NCBI GenBank assembly: GCA_949358305.1
Contig: OX442323.1
Span: forward strand, 5,456,001 to 5,520,000
Length of the DNA: 64,000 nt
Source: Strigamia acuminata
Taxonomy: Eukaryota > Arthropoda > Chilopoda > Geophilomorpha > Linotaeniidae
Direction of reading: 5' to 3'
In this document: piece by piece, positions 26,926 to 43,358 of the stretch
Layout of the letters: every line of letters begins with the position of its first letter
Numbering within the stretch: position 1 is the stretch's first letter
Translations under genes and position numbers: made by a program
Notes under the pieces: model-generated
Told to the model about the DNA's origin: nothing
Seen by the model: only the letters and a program-made list of their open reading frames with translations
The model's database searches: none

Positions 26926-28383
26926 TCGAGTTTCACGAACTAGAAAACAAACAGCTAATAAACAAAACTCGCAAATGGAATTAATTTTCGCTCAACACTA
27001 ATACCGTAAAATTCAAACTGCCATAATCAATGAGCCCTTGTTTAATTTTATACTCCAACTCGGTTTTAACGTTCACGCTCGAAGTGCGGTCGCTGATCCG
27101 TGCACCTCATGATACGAAACCTCTTGTGGCGCACACTTTTCTTCGTTACGTCATTGTGCAATGAAACAGAAGCAAACTGGTCGAGTTTTGCTCCCTCATC
27201 CACCCACACATCCCCCCCCCCCCGCTCCCCCACGCACCGTACCCTCCATGGAGCTCGTTCAACGTTCCGCACCACTGCAGAAACAGGAGCGTGGGAGAGA
27301 AACCAACCAATGCAATACACTTCTTTCTCCTCCTTGGTTAACTTCTTGGCTTAAACGGACTTCCGTCGCCCCGAGTGCTACTTAGGTGCTTGTCGGTTTC
27401 GCTCTCATTAAAACAAACGATCGCCAACTTTTTTCCTCTCTTTTCCATTCCATTCCGTTCTCTCTCCTTTCTTTTTCCCACTGACAAAAGGAGGCGCTCC
27501 AAACCTTTTTTTCCCTTGTATCTATTATTTTTGTTTGACTTTGCGACGCCGGGGAGATAAAGAAAGGAAGAAAAAAAAATACAAGAGTAACGTAAATAAA
27601 ATAAATAAATAATAAAAAAGGAAAAAAATGTTTGGGAACGCAGTAAAAACGCCACCCTAGCGTGAAAGTGGGTGCAGTTTGTTGTGTCGGGCGCCCACTT
27701 TCATGGATGCCGTCTTAAAAGAGTCCTTACACAGCTGAGGCTCGCAGAACGACTCTTTTTACGATTGCTACCCAGCGTCTCTTTGGCCAATGTGTCGCTA
27801 TAAAGAATGTAGAGCACTTGGCTGCATTTTACGACGCTGATGTTTAAGGTGGAAATGAGTCGATCCTTTGAGCCTTATTTTCTTTTTTTCTGCTTTAAAT
27901 ATACACTTTGGACAATTATTTGAAATTTTTTCGGGTGTTTGGACGTGTGTTGCGAACAAAAACGGACGTATTGTTTGTTTTTATCAGTTGGGAATGGGTT
28001 CGTTTGGCACGAGATATGGAGGGGAGTTTGAAAGAAAAAATCTGCATGAGCGCAGCATCGTAAAATTGATGGGTGGTGTGTAGTTGCGGTGGTTGTCTAG
28101 AAGACGTTTATTTTATGGGCGCCAATAGAAGTCGCTTAGGTCAGCTTTGTGCAGGCGAGGAGGGTAGAAGAAATGGGAGTGGGGAGGAAGGAAAGAAAAA
28201 AGTTTGAGGGAAAAATGGAGGCCTTCATTGGTCACGGGGGAAGCAGATGTGTGTACTCGTTGGAAATGACACATGAGATTGAGCGAGGGCAGTTCGAGAG
28301 AGAGGGACGGTTGGGTTTGTTTGGTGTGTTCAATCGCGATGGGATAATCGTTTCTCATTGCCCCGCGAATGATTTTGGTTTTT

Positions 28384-29125
28384 GCCATTTTTGAGATTTT
28401 TGAGATTTTTTGCCATTTTCGCGATTTTTGAGATTTTTTGCCATTTTTGAGATTTTTGTGATTTTTGCCATTTTTGTGATTTTTGCCATTTTTGTAAATT
28501 TTTCCATTTTTGCATTAAATTTTGCCATTTCTGCATTGATTATTGCCATTTTTGCAATTTCTGCATTATTTTTTGCAATTTATGCATTATTTTTTGCAAT
28601 TTATGCATTATTTTTTGCAATTTATGCATTATTTTTTGCAATTTATGCATTATTTTTTGCAATTTATGCATTATTTTTTGCAATTTATGCATTATTTTTT
28701 GCAATTTATGCATTATTTTTTGCAATTTATGCATTATTTTTTGCAATTTATGCATTATTTTTTGCAATTTATGCATTATTTTTTGCAATTTATGCATTAT
28801 TTTTTGCAATTTATGCATTATTTTTTGCAATTTATGCATTATTTTTTGCAATTTATGCATTATTTTTTGCAATTTATGCATTGATTTTTGCCATTTTTGC
28901 CATTTTGACTTTTGAGAATTTTTGCGATTTTGAGGATTTTTGCGATTTTGAGGATTTTTGCGATTTTGATGATTTTTGCAATTTTGTGGATTTTTGCGAT
29001 TTTAAGGATTTTTGCGATTTTGAGGATTTTTGCGATTTTGATGATTTTTGCAATTTTGTGGATTTTTGCGATTTTGAGGATTTTTGCGATTTTTGCCATT
29101 ATAAGGATTTTTGCGATTTTTGCTT
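28384..29125. repeat. Composite minisatellite block (three sub-arrays)
   Basis: Three adjoining arrays. 28384-28550 has irregular tgccatttttgagattttt units. 28552-28880 has about 15 near-perfect 21-bp units (gcaatttatgcattattttt plus t). 28915-29120 has 18-bp gaggatttttgcgatttt units. The sub-arrays share the core tttttgc, suggesting successive expansions from one seed. Open frames up to 307 codons on the plus strand come purely from the repeat period. Confidence 0.9.
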
Positions 29126-30085
29126 TACAATTGAAGAGGGCGCGCGGACTTGTCAGGAATGGCATCTAAAGTGGCTCGGGAGTTGGCCGTGTGGTCACAT
29201 CAGGACTCTTAGATTCAGGATATTGGCTCGTGGAACGGTCGCTTGGGAGGACACGATAGACGCCACTCGAATGGGTGTCTATATGAGATTTCGCGGTTTC
29301 TTTGCACATTTCCCGGCAGGGGGTGTCGCTTAAGGCAGCCCGGATGGCGTCAGGCGTTGGGGGGGGGGGGGGGGGAAACACACGAAGGGGGCGTTTGTTC
29401 GGACACGGCTAAGTGTGAGGCGCAGCGATGCGTGATCTTTTTTATCGGTCGAGTTGTTTGTGTGTAATTCATCTTGAGGAGGTTTTGAAGTCCTTTATGG
29501 GGGTAATTTGTGATGGGAGGTCACGTGTGTGAAACCGACCGGAAATGAGAGTTAGGTGGGCCAAATGGTCAGGTAAGATGGAGACGTTTGTTATATTCGC
29601 AATCGAGTTGCTTTTGCTGCGCTTGTCAGTCTGATTGATGAGGAGAGTGATGAAGGGGAAGAGGGTTTTCGGGAGAAGAAAAAATGTGGAGCGGCGGTTG
29701 AAAAATAGAATGAAAAGAGTGGAAAACATGTCGTTCTATTGTCATTTGCTAAGTCCGGGTGAAAGAGATCCCCTTCTTTACAAATGGGAGCTCGAACGAC
29801 GATACTTCACGTGTACGGTGGGTGGGAGAAGGGCGTAGGTACATGCGGGCTTCAATGGTGGCCTGTTCACGGTGGAAAACGCTGGGGGAAGTTTTTGTTT
29901 GAAGAAAAAATGGGAGAAGGGGGAAAGGAATTGACCACAAATTTAAAAGGGGCTAAAAATAGTCGGGTTTTGTGGGATGGGTTTTTATTTCTGTTGTAAT
30001 TTAGCAGTTTGCAGAGCAACGGCGCGGAAAACGGTGGGAGAGTAAATGGTAAATCGAAATAAGTTAGGTAAGTAGGAAAAGTGAT

Positions 30086-30581
30086 TACGGTAAATGCTAT
30101 TATAGAGTATGGGATGCTGATTGAACACTGTTTCCTTTACAGAGAGGCTGGAAAGTGCAAAAATGCATTTTTAAGTCGCAGAAATGCATTTTTAAGTCGC
30201 AGAAATGCATTTTTAAGTCAAAAAATGCATTTTTAAGTCAAAAAATGCATTTTTAAGTTCCAAAATTGCATTTTTAAGTTTCAAAAATGCATTTTTATGT
30301 TCCAAAAATGGATTTGTATGTGCAAAATGTACTTTTTTTGTTAAAAATGCACTTTTTTCATGCAAAATGCACTTTTTTCATGCAAAATGCACTTTTTTCA
30401 TGCAAAATGCACTTTTTTCATGCAAAATGCACTTTTTTCATGCAAAATGCACTTTTTTCATGCAAAATGTTCATTTTTAATATTGAAAATCTATTTTAAT
30501 TATCGACTAATTAATTCGTACTCGGGGGTAATCCAGGTTCTGTCAATCGAGCGCGGGTGTTCTACGAGAGCATTTACGGTA
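30086..30581. mobile_element. MITE-like element carrying an internal minisatellite
   Basis: Outer ends are TACGGTAAATGCT (30086-30098) and AGCATTTACGGTA (30569-30581), inverted repeats matching at 12 of 13 positions. The interior is almost wholly tandem repeats. About seven aaatgcatttttaagt units are followed by six exact 20-bp units tgcaaaatgcacttttttca (30361-30480). The right shoulder cgcgggtgttctacgagagc recurs in diverged form at 36620-36650, next to another minisatellite. No coding capacity. Confidence 0.6.
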
Positions 30582-31469
30582 TAGTTTCATGTGCTCAACT
30601 TATTTCCTCCATTTAACCCACGTTACAAAGTCAAATATTAATGACCGGTCACCATAGTGACATGGACCGTTGCCACAAATTGCCGTGCAAAAAGTTACAT
30701 AATTTTCAATTTTTTCTATTTTATTTATTAACTGAAAACGATTTTTATTTTTCCTCGCTAAATTTTTCAGCATTTTAATGCGCCTTATTAGGACTCGAGT
30801 GCACCGGTAGGGGGAGGGTCGGGGAAGAAAAAGGCGAGCGGGGTGGCACTATCGATCGAAGACGTCGAGGGCTGCGCGGAGGGGATATGTCACAGGTGCA
30901 CTGAAGTACAGAAGAGTATTATGTCGGGGTTGGCAATTAGAAGTGGTTGAGGATTTGGCGGTTTGCGCATTAACGAGCGGTAGAGTTGCGTGCGTAATTT
31001 GATGCGAATCGCCGGCGAGCGAGTCGGTTGCACAGGTTTGAGCGCGTGGTCGGTGGCCGGCGATTACTCATTGGCATGCATCAGATAAGAAAGGCCACGA
31101 GACTAGGCTAGGAAAATGAGTCAATTAAGGCGTTGATGCGCGCTTTGAAGGCCTTTTGGCTCGCAGGGGTGCGGAGCAGCGGAGGTGGGCAGAGTAAACG
31201 CTGGCGCCGGTTCGCGAGCCAATCTGCTATTCCATTTCACGCCGCCTGGAGCTCGAGTAGCTCATCGGTCAAGCCCGTGGACCCGCTGGTCGGGTCCAGC
31301 ATAGAAATGTGCGTCGTTAACTCCAAGATTGAGTTGTCGATCGACTTTTCAGATGGGACGTGGGGCTCAATTTAATTCCTTTCCCTTCTCCTTTTACTGC
31401 CCTTTTTTTATTATTTCGCTTTCGGATTCTATTTGGCTTCAAATGAATTACCGGAAAAATTCGCAATAA

Positions 31470-31735
31470 ATGCCCCGGCGTTTAATATATATATTTTCCT
31501 TCCCGACGTATTTGAGGTGATTTTTATTGACCCCGGCGCTTAATTGCACCATGTTCAGTGCGTTTTGCCACCGATGGCGCCACTTAGTATACAGCCGCAC
31601 TGTATTCTGGGATGACAACAGGTAACAAACATGCTTAGTTTGCAAGCAATGCGTGACATCATCCAATCAGCACACAGAACAATGAATCAATAGGAAATAA
31701 CACACGGTAACATTGGACCCGGCGTTTAATTGGGG
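31470..31735. repeat. CCCGGCG-motif region with dispersed repeat copy 2
   Basis: Contains the inverted copy (31554-31705) of the 1993-2156 repeat, flanked by three ccccggcgtttaat-like strings at 31473, 31532 and 31718. The arrangement suggests one repeat unit inserted within, or forming part of, a larger noncoding element. Confidence 0.6.
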
Positions 31736-32904
31736 CGAGCTACAATTCGGAGGTTTAGGGTATCGGTGAATTACGAGTTCGATCAAAGGTTTGGCATCGC
31801 GCCCCCCCGAATTAATTAAGACGTTAAGCGTGGGAGATATATTCTCTGGATTAGCGTGCGTGGAAATCCCGTTGCAATTAATCCCGTCTAATTTCCGCTT
31901 TTAATCCGCGGGACTGGCGGAAGAGGGCGATTTAAAGAGAAGAGTTGAAGGAGGAAAAAGGAATCTAAAGGGAGGGGTGGGAAAAGCAGCGATAAATTGG
32001 CGTTATGAGCGGGTTAAGGTTATTACGTCCTCTGGCGAAGAAATTCGGCCCACCCATACACGTTTGCCATAAAAAACGGAGTTTCATTTTGCCGGGTAGT
32101 TGATGTGTTGTAAAAATGTCTCACGTTTGCCGTAAGGTGTACGGATCGATAAGGGAAGAAAGAAAAGTTCTCGTTTGCAAGTATTAATATCCCCAAAGCC
32201 TGCACGGGATTTAAAGTCTCATCATTATGCAAGGCGTACTCGCGAAACACGACCCGAACAACCTCCCCCGTTACGATAAGACGAGACAAACACTTGGTGC
32301 GTGTTGCTCGTGCTCCGCTCGGAAAAACTCATCTGCGTTTTAGAATTTACCTGGTTGGCGTAAACGCGCTGCAGGTAGCAAAGATCGGTTTTAATTAAAT
32401 CACATTTGTTAGCGGGTGACTGAAATATGTCGTTTTCTTGTTTTTTGTTTGTTTTGTTTTATTTTTTGCTATTTCTTTTTGGTGCAGAACAATCGATCGG
32501 GATAGGGACTGACTGACCTCGAATCAGATCAGTAATTTTATAAACAGTTTAGTGGTCGATCGAAGCGCTAGTCATCACGAGAATTAAATTAAAATTCTCT
32601 TCGTTTGTGCTGAATTAATTCGGATTTTGAGCGAATCTTTTTTTTTTTTATATATATATAAATTCAGTCATTTTTTTTAAATTATTATTATTTTTTTGTA
32701 ACTTTTTTTTTTATCTTTTTTAAAAATGTCATAAATTTTACAAAATCTCATTTTGAACGGATCTGGGATTTGCGGTTCTTAACCGCTCCTTGAACCGCTT
32801 GCAGGATTAAACTCGTGCACGACAAACAGGAAATTATACACCGATCGATAATTTATAAAAACAAAAATAATAAATAAGCGAGAAAAAAAAATATTTTTTT
32901 TTTA

Positions 32905-37197
<4,293 letters not shown>

Positions 37198-37203
37198 TTT
37201 ATT
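37198..37203 (-). terminator. Poly(A) signal of the 213-residue secreted protein gene
   Basis: Minus-strand AATAAA, 50 bp past the stop codon at 37253-37255. Its position is ideal for this gene. Confidence 0.65.
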
Positions 37204-37252
37204 AAATTTTTAATTGAAATGTGATACGGTCTGTCAAAAGTGATTGTAGATA

Positions 37253-38363
37253 TTAGATGTCGGAGTATTGATTGCAGGGTGAAGCGTCGTATGCATAGCT
37301 TAGATAAGATTGGTAAGCTTCTCTGAGTGCTGGACATTGAGTGGAATCAACTGCGTGGCACAGTCGGTATTGCATGAACGACCTACGAATCAAAGGGGAT
37401 TAATTTGGGATTGAAATATGCGCGACAGGACAGCGACGTCTAATCCTTACTTGCAGTGATTTTTAGTAAACAAATCCTCAAAGTGCTGGAATTCGATTTC
37501 ACTCAGAATACTGGTACATTCCTCCTGGTAAACGCTTCTCAGCTCGGAGCAAGCAGCTTCGTGACGATTCCAAAAAGCTACAAAATATATAGAAAGTGCT
37601 GAATAAATAAGTGTGAATTGTGCAGGTTTGAGCACAGTTAGGAAGTGCATTCTATTGGCAACAATACAATGTGTAAAGCATCATGCAGCTTCCATATTTT
37701 CCCCTAGCAACAGTTGGCCAGGTAATGATAATAAAGGATTGAAGGAGTGAAAGAAGGATGAGGTTTTAGGCATAGATCTTGGTCTTGTGATTTTGTATTT
37801 GGAAGCAAAGATAGAAAAATAAGACAAACCACGCAAGTTAGGCTTAACCGCTTATTTTACTCCTGCACGCACCAGGCCACAATTCGGAGCCGTGCACTGC
37901 GTACAATTTTTTACCTCTGAAATCTTGACCGTTATCCTCGCACCATGAGTAAAAGCCGGCGAAATATGTCTGACGCATTTGTTCGACGACAATCTCCGCT
38001 TGCGGTGGTAAACATCTGCTGACTATGTCGACAAATTTCTGCCAACATTTCTCAACCACTTTGTTCCTGGTTAAATTAAGCTTGTTATTGTTGGTTCAAT
38101 TGATTTTACGGCTGAAAATAAATTGCGTACACGCATGACAGTCTTATTTTGTCGTCGTCCGATTCGGCCGCTTGGAATCCGTCGTCGACGCACACTCGGA
38201 GACCCTGGCTGAGAGTGCTTACGTTGAATCCAAGTTCCGTCAAACATTCGCTTTCCAAATCATTGCCGATGGCTGGCCACAGGTTTAAGCCGGTGAATAA
38301 ATTGGCCGAAAGGCCAAAAGTGGAATTGAGGCAGCAAACGAGAAGAAAGAGTTTGAAATCCAT
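37253..38363 (-). CDS. Secreted cysteine-rich protein, 213 aa, four exons
   Basis: Minus-strand exons are 38363-38131, 38066-37915, 37577-37451 and 37382-37253. All three introns are GT-AG (64, 337 and 68 bp) with phases 2, 1 and 2, and the joined frame is exactly 642 nt with its stop. Residues 1-20 form a signal peptide (MDFKLFLLVCCLNSTFGLSA). The mature part has 12 cysteines: 40, 58, 77, 85, 96, 120, 138, 149, 170, 179, 187 and 207. The even number and spacing suggest six disulfides in an alpha-helical extracellular protein. There is one sequon at N47 and no transmembrane segment after the signal peptide. Size and spaced cysteines recall the 27-kDa hemolymph glycoprotein type (DUF1397) of arthropods and similar nematode secreted families; I cannot confirm this, so function is unknown. 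Intron 2 carries a dispersed repeat (37618-37786). Confidence 0.85.
37618..37786 (+). repeat. Dispersed repeat inside an intron of the secreted-protein gene
   Basis: Second copy of the element at 16285-16499, in the opposite orientation. It makes up about half of the 337-bp intron 2 of the 213-residue gene, whose other introns are only 64-68 bp, so intron growth by insertion is a natural explanation. Confidence 0.75.
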
Positions 38364-38463
38364 TTCGAAAATGAGATTAAACACATCCAACGGTTATTCG
38401 ATACACGCTTGCTTGCAAGGATGTTTAAAGGTCACGATAATTTTTTTTCTCCTCCTCTATCTG

Positions 38464-38473
38464 TTTTTTATAT
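38464..38473 (-). promoter_or_regulatory. TATA-like box of the 213-residue secreted protein gene
   Basis: Minus-strand ATATAAAAAA about 100 bp upstream of the ATG at 38363. It implies a 5' leader of about 70 nt with no intron. Plausible but not proven, because A/T-rich strings are common here. Confidence 0.4.
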
Positions 38474-40811
38474 GTTAATCTGAGTTTTAGATCGAAATAA
38501 AAGAGGAAAAATGATGTGCTATTTTTATGCTTTGCATAATAAAAGGGGGAAAGCGAAACCACCCCAAAGCCAAACAAGATGAACTTTTTTGACGCGCTTT
38601 TCAAACATCGCCTTTCTGGATCTTGTATTTTGATCCGTCTTGGAAAGATGAGAAGGCGAGATAAAAAGTGGAAGAAGTACTCGGCGAGGTTGCTCTCCTC
38701 GTCTCTCGTGTCTCCTCCCCCCCACTCCCATGGTGGCCTCATTGATCGTGGTTTAAAATGAAGGTAATTAAAAATTATCATTGGAGAAATGAATGAGAAA
38801 TGGCGTGTAATAAATCTGGGAGGAACACGACCTTTAATGAACTCGTTGTGCAATCAGTGAGCCGATTTCGGTCACGCCAACTACTCGTAACTGCTTTCCC
38901 TTTCATATAAATGCCTTCATATTTGCTTGCTCGTAAATGGGTGCATCAATAACGAAAATAATAGTCATTTTGCAAACTCACTTTGTCATTACACTTTTAT
39001 TTAATTTTTTTTTTCTATTTTTTTGTTATTTATATCTCCATGCTGTCTGTCGCCGAAACCGGTGGACGGATTTCAAATTTGAAAATGTGAAATCACATTA
39101 TTGTATTTCAAATAAATTGATTAGATATTTTAAAATGTGATTTTTTTTTTTACGGTAATTTATTTGTACCCGTGTTTATATTTTTAATTCAATTTACGGA
39201 AGTAAATTAATTGAATAAAACAGTTTTGGGTCACGTAGTACGAAATAATTAAGTGCCATTGAACAAATTTTTGTTTTGTCATTAATTTTACCTTTTTGTA
39301 AATATATTTCTTATTAAAAACTGTTCATCCGATAGCACGAGCGAGGTTTGCTAGTATATTTTTTTTATTTGCGAGAACTTCGCATTGATAAATTCTCGGT
39401 TTTGATTTATGGGGCACGAGATGGAGATATCGAGAATCGGTAGAGCAACACCCTCTAATGCGAGTATTTCGAACGACCACGTGTAATTCTCACGCAAAGA
39501 CACGAAAAATATTTTTTAAAGTGAAAACAAGAAGTGCAAGCACTCAAAGATGACTAATTATGTCGGCTACCACAAACACTCGAGCAACGCGCTCTAATCT
39601 GCAGGGTGTCTCCAAACCAGACCAATAAAACTGCGCGCCGCGAATATTTAATTCTCTCGTCAGTCAAATCGATTCCGCATCGATAACTACTCGAACCACA
39701 CCCTTTTCCCGAACTTGACTCATCGAGAGAAGCCTAAAAAGAGGCTTTTGTGCAGCGCGTGTTTCCAAACTAGACACACAAGACGGGATAATGAAAGGGC
39801 AATGGACTCGCAGGACCTTTGCACAACCCCACCGGTCCTTTGGCAAACTCCCCCCCGTGCGTGCGACTCGCGGCTGCGTTAATGGAGTGTCCTGTCAGCT
39901 CTATTAATGTCGGACGCTGCCCCAACGTCCTATAAAAACACATCTCGTGCCCAACACTCTGCAAGTTTTACCCTCCCTCGCGTTCGGGTGCACAAAAGAG
40001 CACGGGACTCGACATCTGGTCGGTGGAACGCGGGAAAAATCGTCCGAAACAACACTCACGGTTGTCACTTGGTTTTGTGACATGTAAAAATGTAAAAGTG
40101 CCATTGTTGATTCGTCCGGGGGTTGTTGTGGCCGGAAATGTTTGATTTTTTGATTTTTTTTGTTTTGTTTGGGGTCGACTTTGGTGGCAAAGTTAATATG
40201 TTGGGATTTGTGACAAGCTCAACTTGTCATGATCCATCAAGTTATCGACGGCAGAGGGCGGGAAGACAAGTTGGGGGAGGGGGTAGCACGGTGGGGCTGT
40301 GGAGTGGGAGCTGTCGATGAATAATTGATGATGAGAGGTCGCAGCTTCCCATCGATTTCCGGTGTAATAACACGCGGGGAATAATTAAGTCTTTGTCATC
40401 GATCGGGGGATAAGACATTTTGTAGTTATGTTTGAACACGTTGTAATATGGGTTTTGCGGACACGTGTTTTGTTATTAATCCAACTCAACGACACGTGAC
40501 GACTGTCGTGTTAATTTGTAGCTAAGTCGCGCGTTACAACGAGTTTGGACGAGGTTAAACCGCGCGACGATTCATTTCACAAGTATCACTCGGCAAAACC
40601 ACAACACACATAAATCGCTCGTCGTGAGACGGCGAAACTTAACTTACTTGTACAATTTCACCACCAGTTGAAGTTCTACTGTTTTTTTTTAAATAAAAAT
40701 GTAGATGAAACAATGCTCGTTCAAGCTATTGTTTTTTCAACAAAGTTTACTCAGCGCTTTATTGTGGTATTTTCAGTTTAAGGTGGTCATGATTCCAAAC
40801 TTTTTTACTGC

Positions 40812-40985
40812 CTCGTGTAATAGCCAGGGCGTTTAAAAGGTTTCTGGTGCCTATTTGAAGCCCGGCGTTTATTCGGGCTCGGCACATAACCGAAAAATCG
40901 CCGATCCGGTGATTTTTGGGGACCTTTAAACGGGCCCGGCGCTTTTACGAATCACGGTTATAATACGAGTCAGTCCGGTATATTT
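40812..40985. repeat. MITE-like inverted-repeat element with CCCGGCG motifs
   Basis: Left block gggcgtttaaaaggtttctg and right block ggggacctttaaacgggccc are approximately inverted copies. Two CCCGGCG strings lie inside (40861 and 40934). Boundaries are uncertain and no target-site duplication was identified. Confidence 0.4.
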
Positions 40986-42083
40986 TTTTAAGTAAATGTA
41001 AATGTGTTTAGGGGTCTGTGACTCGCGTGTTAATTAAGGTTTGTTCTAAATAGGAACAAATTAATGGCTAATTAATTAGCCGTGACCGCAATCGGAAATT
41101 TGGCAAAGATGTGGGTGTGATATGAAGGTGGAATGTCACTCCACTAATCACGCTTGTCATTTTCGAAGGGCATAATTTATGGCGAAATTGACCTCGAATT
41201 TAACTCGATTTGGCAATCACAACACGCGTTGCAATCGGCGATAATTAAACCTGCCAGTTGATGGCGCTCTCTCTCTCTCTCGGTCTCGGTGAGGTTGAGG
41301 CTTTTCTAATTTTTTTCAACGCACCTTCATTAATCCTCACACTCATAATTGTCATCTTTTCTCATTTAGTCTAAGCCCGGTTGTGAAAGACGAGAGAGAA
41401 ATGGCGGGTAATGTATGGTCGAGATTTGTTATCACGGAATTGTGATCCAACGGCCATCTTTTTCGGAGAAAGGGAGGAGATTCAATCAGCGAGGCGATTT
41501 CTCAACGTTTATATGGGCCTTCATTGTGTGCCACACAGTTGTGTGACTTCTTATTTCATTGGGTTTCTCGTGACGCCATTCGAAGGCAAACCCCCCCTCG
41601 CGGGCGCCGGAAATTATCTGCTGCGACTCATTCTATTAGGCGGCCATTTATTAGAGTGCGAGCGAGGAAAGAAAGGTGCGAGCGAAAAGTTTATCTGGCG
41701 CCTTCGGTCCATGTTTGAGGCGCTTTATTTTAATTTTTTATATTGGGGATTTTGCAGTGGCTAGTGGACATGTGGTCGGTGGCTTTTGTAGTTGGTTTTT
41801 TTTATTTTTTTTTTATTATTTTTGCGCACAAAACAGTGGTGTAATTAAAGTCGTCTTTTGTTGGCACGAAAATCAGTGAGTCGACCGACCTTTGTTAACG
41901 ATTTCTTGAATTTTGTTGTTCGTTTCTATTGTGTTTCCACCTGCGCAGAATGGAGAGTTGATTGCTCGCTTCGCCTCTTTTCAGTCAATTTACCATTGTA
42001 GTGCGGGGTCACGTGTGCTGTGCTGCTGAATGGCACGGTGGGGGTTTGGGAATAATTAAAAAAAAATATATCAAATGTTAAAA

Positions 42084-42121
<38 letters not shown>

Positions 42122-42867
42122 GTGACAAAATTGAGGGTCTGTTTGTGCACGGCTCAAAAGTCGCGTTGGACGTTAAGTGGACAGATGGGGTCGATGAAGG
42201 AGAACGCAGTAAAGCCATGAGATACGTAATTGCGGTGCGGTCAAAAGTCACAGTCGATCCCCAAAGGTGGCTCAATTTACGAGCTGACCTTAAAGTCGTT
42301 ACCACAACTGCGCATGCTCGGGGAAGGGTGCAAAGGGTTCATTCGTCCCAGATTAAGCACTTCATCAATGACACGGGCGTCTGTCGCCCGTTGGGTAACG
42401 ACGCTAGCGATTGCCAAGGAATTTTCCGGCCTAGTTTATATTAGGGAAATTTATAGCGTGCAGACATTTTTTTTATTTTTTTTTTTATTTTTTACGAAAA
42501 AATAAAAAAAATATATATAATATTTTTTTTTTCTTTTTCTTTTTCTGGGATGCCGAGATGTCGTGTTGCGTTTTTATGTAAATTGTGGGAAACTAGTTGG
42601 TGGTGAAATCGAGGTTTTTGTGGGCGAATTTGTATTTTATTTTGTTTTTATGGCATATTTGTATGCAATGCGATGGAATCACATTTTGTTGGTGGCGTCT
42701 GATGGTCGAAACAAAAATAGAAAGTGAAGATGGTTGTTGCGCGAGCCGCCAGATGGCGCCCGCGACTCGGGACTCTTAATGGATCTTCTCGGCGAAACGC
42801 TGAAACTAAAGTGGAATACTAAACATTTTTTCCCATCAACCATCAATCACGCAATGTCATCACGCGG

Positions 42868-42880
42868 TTGCCACGCAACG
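42868..42880. promoter_or_regulatory. Imperfect X-box-like site GTTGCCACGCAAC
   Basis: Near-palindromic GTTGC...GCAAC with a one-base-short spacer, about 480 bp upstream of the 108-residue secreted-protein gene. Weak evidence. Confidence 0.2.
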
Positions 42881-43358
42881 AGAAATCCGATTCGACAAGA
42901 AATTCCTAAAAAAAAAAAAAACGAAATTTATTTATGCAAATCAAAATTACCAAAAAAAAAATTTTAAAATAAAATAAAAAATTAAATTTTTTTTTTTTTA
43001 TATTTATTAATTTCTTTAATGGATGTAAAATGTGACAAATGGCGCGTGAAATAATTAATCTCTTAGCTTCATTATAACTTGTTACGTGAACATATTTTTA
43101 TTCGCCTCATTAGATCGTCGAGATACTCGAGTGTGAGATTGAATCACAATTTTCACTCTTTGCTCGAGGACCTTCACCGCTCACCTTGACGTGACCCCAC
43201 GCGTTCGAGTATAATTCCAACACCAGCTCTTGAAAAGAGAATTTCTCGCATTATAATTGTACACCGCAGCATCGGCTTCGTATTAAAACAATGCACGGAA
43301 ACACGAGCCGCAAGTTTCGTGTTATTTTTCCGTATACCAACTCACTCGCAACGAAGAA

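Larger units (their letters stand above)
38480..43350. other. Intergenic, no gene seen
   Basis: Divergent intergenic region between the two secreted-protein genes. It holds an inverted-repeat element at 40812-40985, a CT-rich microsatellite at 41268, a 26-base poly(T) near 42090 and AT-rich tracts. The open frame at 41411-41764 has no signal, domain or splice support. Confidence 0.55.

Noticed and set aside
28410-29333. 307-codon plus-strand open frame, the second longest in the window
   Set aside because: It is produced by minisatellites with 21- and 18-bp periods; the peptide is a monotonous repeat and the minus strand is open too.
380-30480. CRISPR-like regular repeats
   Set aside because: The arrays are head-to-tail minisatellites without unique spacers, in a eukaryotic genome.
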